Below are positions 62,964 to 64,000 of a stretch of 64,000 bases of DNA, piece after piece. The translations under genes were made by a program, and so were the position numbers. Source of the stretch: Marinobacterium arenosum (GTDB lineage Bacteria > Pseudomonadota > Gammaproteobacteria > Pseudomonadales > Balneatricaceae). The first letter of the stretch is position 1. The number at the start of each line of letters is the position of its first letter. The stretch covers positions 1-64,000 of the forward strand of contig NZ_JAILYN010000011.1 in the NCBI RefSeq assembly GCF_019795155.1, given 5' to 3'. The notes under the pieces were generated by a model that did not search any database, was not told the DNA's origin, and was given only the letters and a program-made list of their open reading frames with translations.

Positions 62964-63227
62964 GCTGAATTGGCCGGACGGCGTTTTTTTCGGATTTTTC
63001 ATAGATCGGTTGGCCGCCCGGGTGCGGCCCTACAGCGAGCCTGATGTGGCCGTTGGCAGGGCTGACTTTAGTCGGCTAGGTGCCATAGGGCGCCCATTCG
63101 CAGTTTTGCCTCTATCTGGCGGTATCGAGCTTAGCGTACCTCCTACAACCGTTGGTTGCCGCTAAATACCCCTTCGTCCGTTGACGCAGGGAACGAACAG
63201 TATCTAAAAGAACAGGAGTCAGCCGTT
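62964..63227. other. Short intergenic region before moaB
   Basis: It contains a GTAGGG-type palindrome at about 63004-63035 (GATCGGTTGGCCGCCC and GTGCGGCCCTAC) and no gene. No FNR box was found. Confidence 0.5.
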
Positions 63228-63776
63228 ATGGGCCATGTCACTCGCGATGTACCTTTTCAGCCGCTGAATATCGCCGTGCTGACCGTTTCCGACACCCGTA
63301 CGATGGAGAACGATACCTCCGGCGATACCCTGCAGGAGGGGCTGCTGGAGGCGGGTCATAAGGTTTGGGCGCGGCAGATCGTCAAGGACGACATCTATCA
63401 GCTGCGGGCGGTGGTGTCCGACTGGATCGCCCAGCCGGCGGTGCAGGTGGTACTGGTCACCGGCGGCACCGGCTTTACCGACCGGGATTCCACCCCGGAA
63501 GCCTTGCTGCCGCTGTTCGACAAGCAGGTGGAGGGCTACGGCGAGATGTTCCGGATGCTCTCCTTCCAGGAGATCGGCACCTCCACGGTGCAGTCGCGGG
63601 CGGTGGCCGGGGTGGCCAACCATACGGTGGTCTTCTGCATGCCGGGCTCGCCGAAGGCCTGCCGCACCGCCTGGAGCAAGATCATCCGTGAGCAGCTGGA
63701 TGCCCGCCACCGGCCCTGCAACTTCGTCGAGATGGTGATGCCGAAGGCGGAAACCGCCTGTGGAGCACGCTCATGA
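63228..63776 (+). CDS. moaB: Molybdenum cofactor biosynthesis protein MoaB
   Basis: A 182-residue MoaB/Mog-fold protein. LTVSDTRTMENDTSGDTL near 20-37 and VTGGTGFTDRDSTPEALLPLF near 84-104 form the molybdopterin/nucleotide pocket. CAGGAG precedes the ATG at 63228; the frame open from 63156 is leader. It adenylates molybdopterin or acts near that step. It overlaps moeA by four bases (ATGA). Confidence 0.93.
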   Translation: MGHVTRDVPFQPLNIAVLTVSDTRTMENDTSGDTLQEGLLEAGHKVWARQIVKDDIYQLRAVVSDWIAQPAVQVVLVTGGTGFTDRDSTPEALLPLFDKQVEGYGEMFRMLSFQEIGTSTVQSRAVAGVANHTVVFCMPGSPKACRTAWSKIIREQLDARHRPCNFVEMVMPKAETACGARS

Positions 63777-64000
63777 GCTGCAGTTGCGACAGCGGCCGGC
63801 TGATGCCGTTCGAGCAGGCGCTGGAGACCCTGCTGCAGGCGGCGAGACCGGTCGGCGAAACCGAGTGGGTGGCGCTGGACGAAGCACAGAACCGGGTGCT
63901 GGCCGAGCCGGTGATCTCGAAGATCGACGTGCCGCCGGCCGACAACAGTGCGATGGATGGCTATGCGGTCAACACCGGCTCGCTGCCCGAGTCACTGATT
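63773..64000 (+). CDS. moeA: Molybdopterin molybdenumtransferase MoeA, N-terminal part
   Basis: Only the first 76 codons lie in the window. LDEAQNRVLAEPVISKIDVPPADNSAMDGYAV is the N-terminal MoeA signature. A CSC near the start is a small family variation. It inserts molybdate into adenylated molybdopterin. The truncation is the window edge, not a mutation. Confidence 0.93.
   Translation, partial: MSCSCDSGRLMPFEQALETLLQAARPVGETEWVALDEAQNRVLAEPVISKIDVPPADNSAMDGYAVNTGSLPESLI

Overview
The window is a high-GC chromosomal segment of a gammaproteobacterium that respires nitrate. Many neighbourhoods match the Pseudomonas arrangement (narXL / narK-narK-narGHJI-ppiC-moaA, a Dnr-type regulator, nasA beside a PP2C-kinase fusion), and FtsA is very close to the Pseudomonas type. 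Other features, such as an ftsAZ pair with no ftsQ or lpxC beside it and a vibrioferrin-type siderophore cluster, do not match a textbook Pseudomonas. The species cannot be named from sequence alone. No rRNA, tRNA, CRISPR array or intact insertion sequence was recognised.

Layout. 1-1.3 kb: a REP-associated tyrosine transposase (RAYT) embedded in its REP arrays. 1.3-7.3 kb: VWA/MoxR pair, a PLP aminotransferase, a di-heme lipoprotein cytochrome. 7.3-11.4 kb: second REP array, LOG-family hydrolase, DbpA helicase, ArfB ribosome rescue factor, a small XRE regulator. 11.4-17 kb: a minus-strand envelope block (LpxR-like, DsbB, YdbL-YnbE-YdbH lipid bridge, a small unknown, an O-methyltransferase). 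17.3-20.6 kb: a conserved module of K+ channel, DUF350, DUF1190 and a glutathionylspermidine-synthase-like ATP-grasp enzyme. 20.8-23.1 kb: small membrane protein, RmuC, GGCT-like protein. 23.8-26.4 kb: ftsA-ftsZ. 26.9-30.2 kb: PP2C/kinase and nitrate transporter under an FNR-box promoter. 30.6-30.85 kb: a candidate structured RNA. 31-42.8 kb: pvsABEDC-type siderophore biosynthesis divergent from fecI-fecR-TonB receptor, with Fur boxes. 43-44.3 kb: GFA-family protein and REP array. 44.3-59 kb: narLX divergent from narK1-narK2 and narGHJI-ppiC. 59.3-64 kb: carbonic anhydrase, a 560-bp imperfect palindrome, then moaA-dnr-DGC-moaB-moeA, the last cut by the window end.

How the parts work together. 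NarX/NarL sense nitrate and nitrite. Three promoters (before narK1, narG and the nasA-like gene) each carry an FNR/Anr/Dnr box plus a NarL-like TACC palindrome, so oxygen limitation and nitrate are integrated. NarK proteins move nitrate and nitrite, NarGHI reduces nitrate at the membrane, NarJ (and perhaps the parvulin) assist maturation, and MoaA/MoaB/MoeA supply molybdenum cofactor. The siderophore side is a Fur-type module: biosynthesis and export on the minus strand, and on the plus strand a receptor whose N-terminal signalling domain probably talks to FecR and FecI. REP palindromes fill most of the longer gaps between operons.
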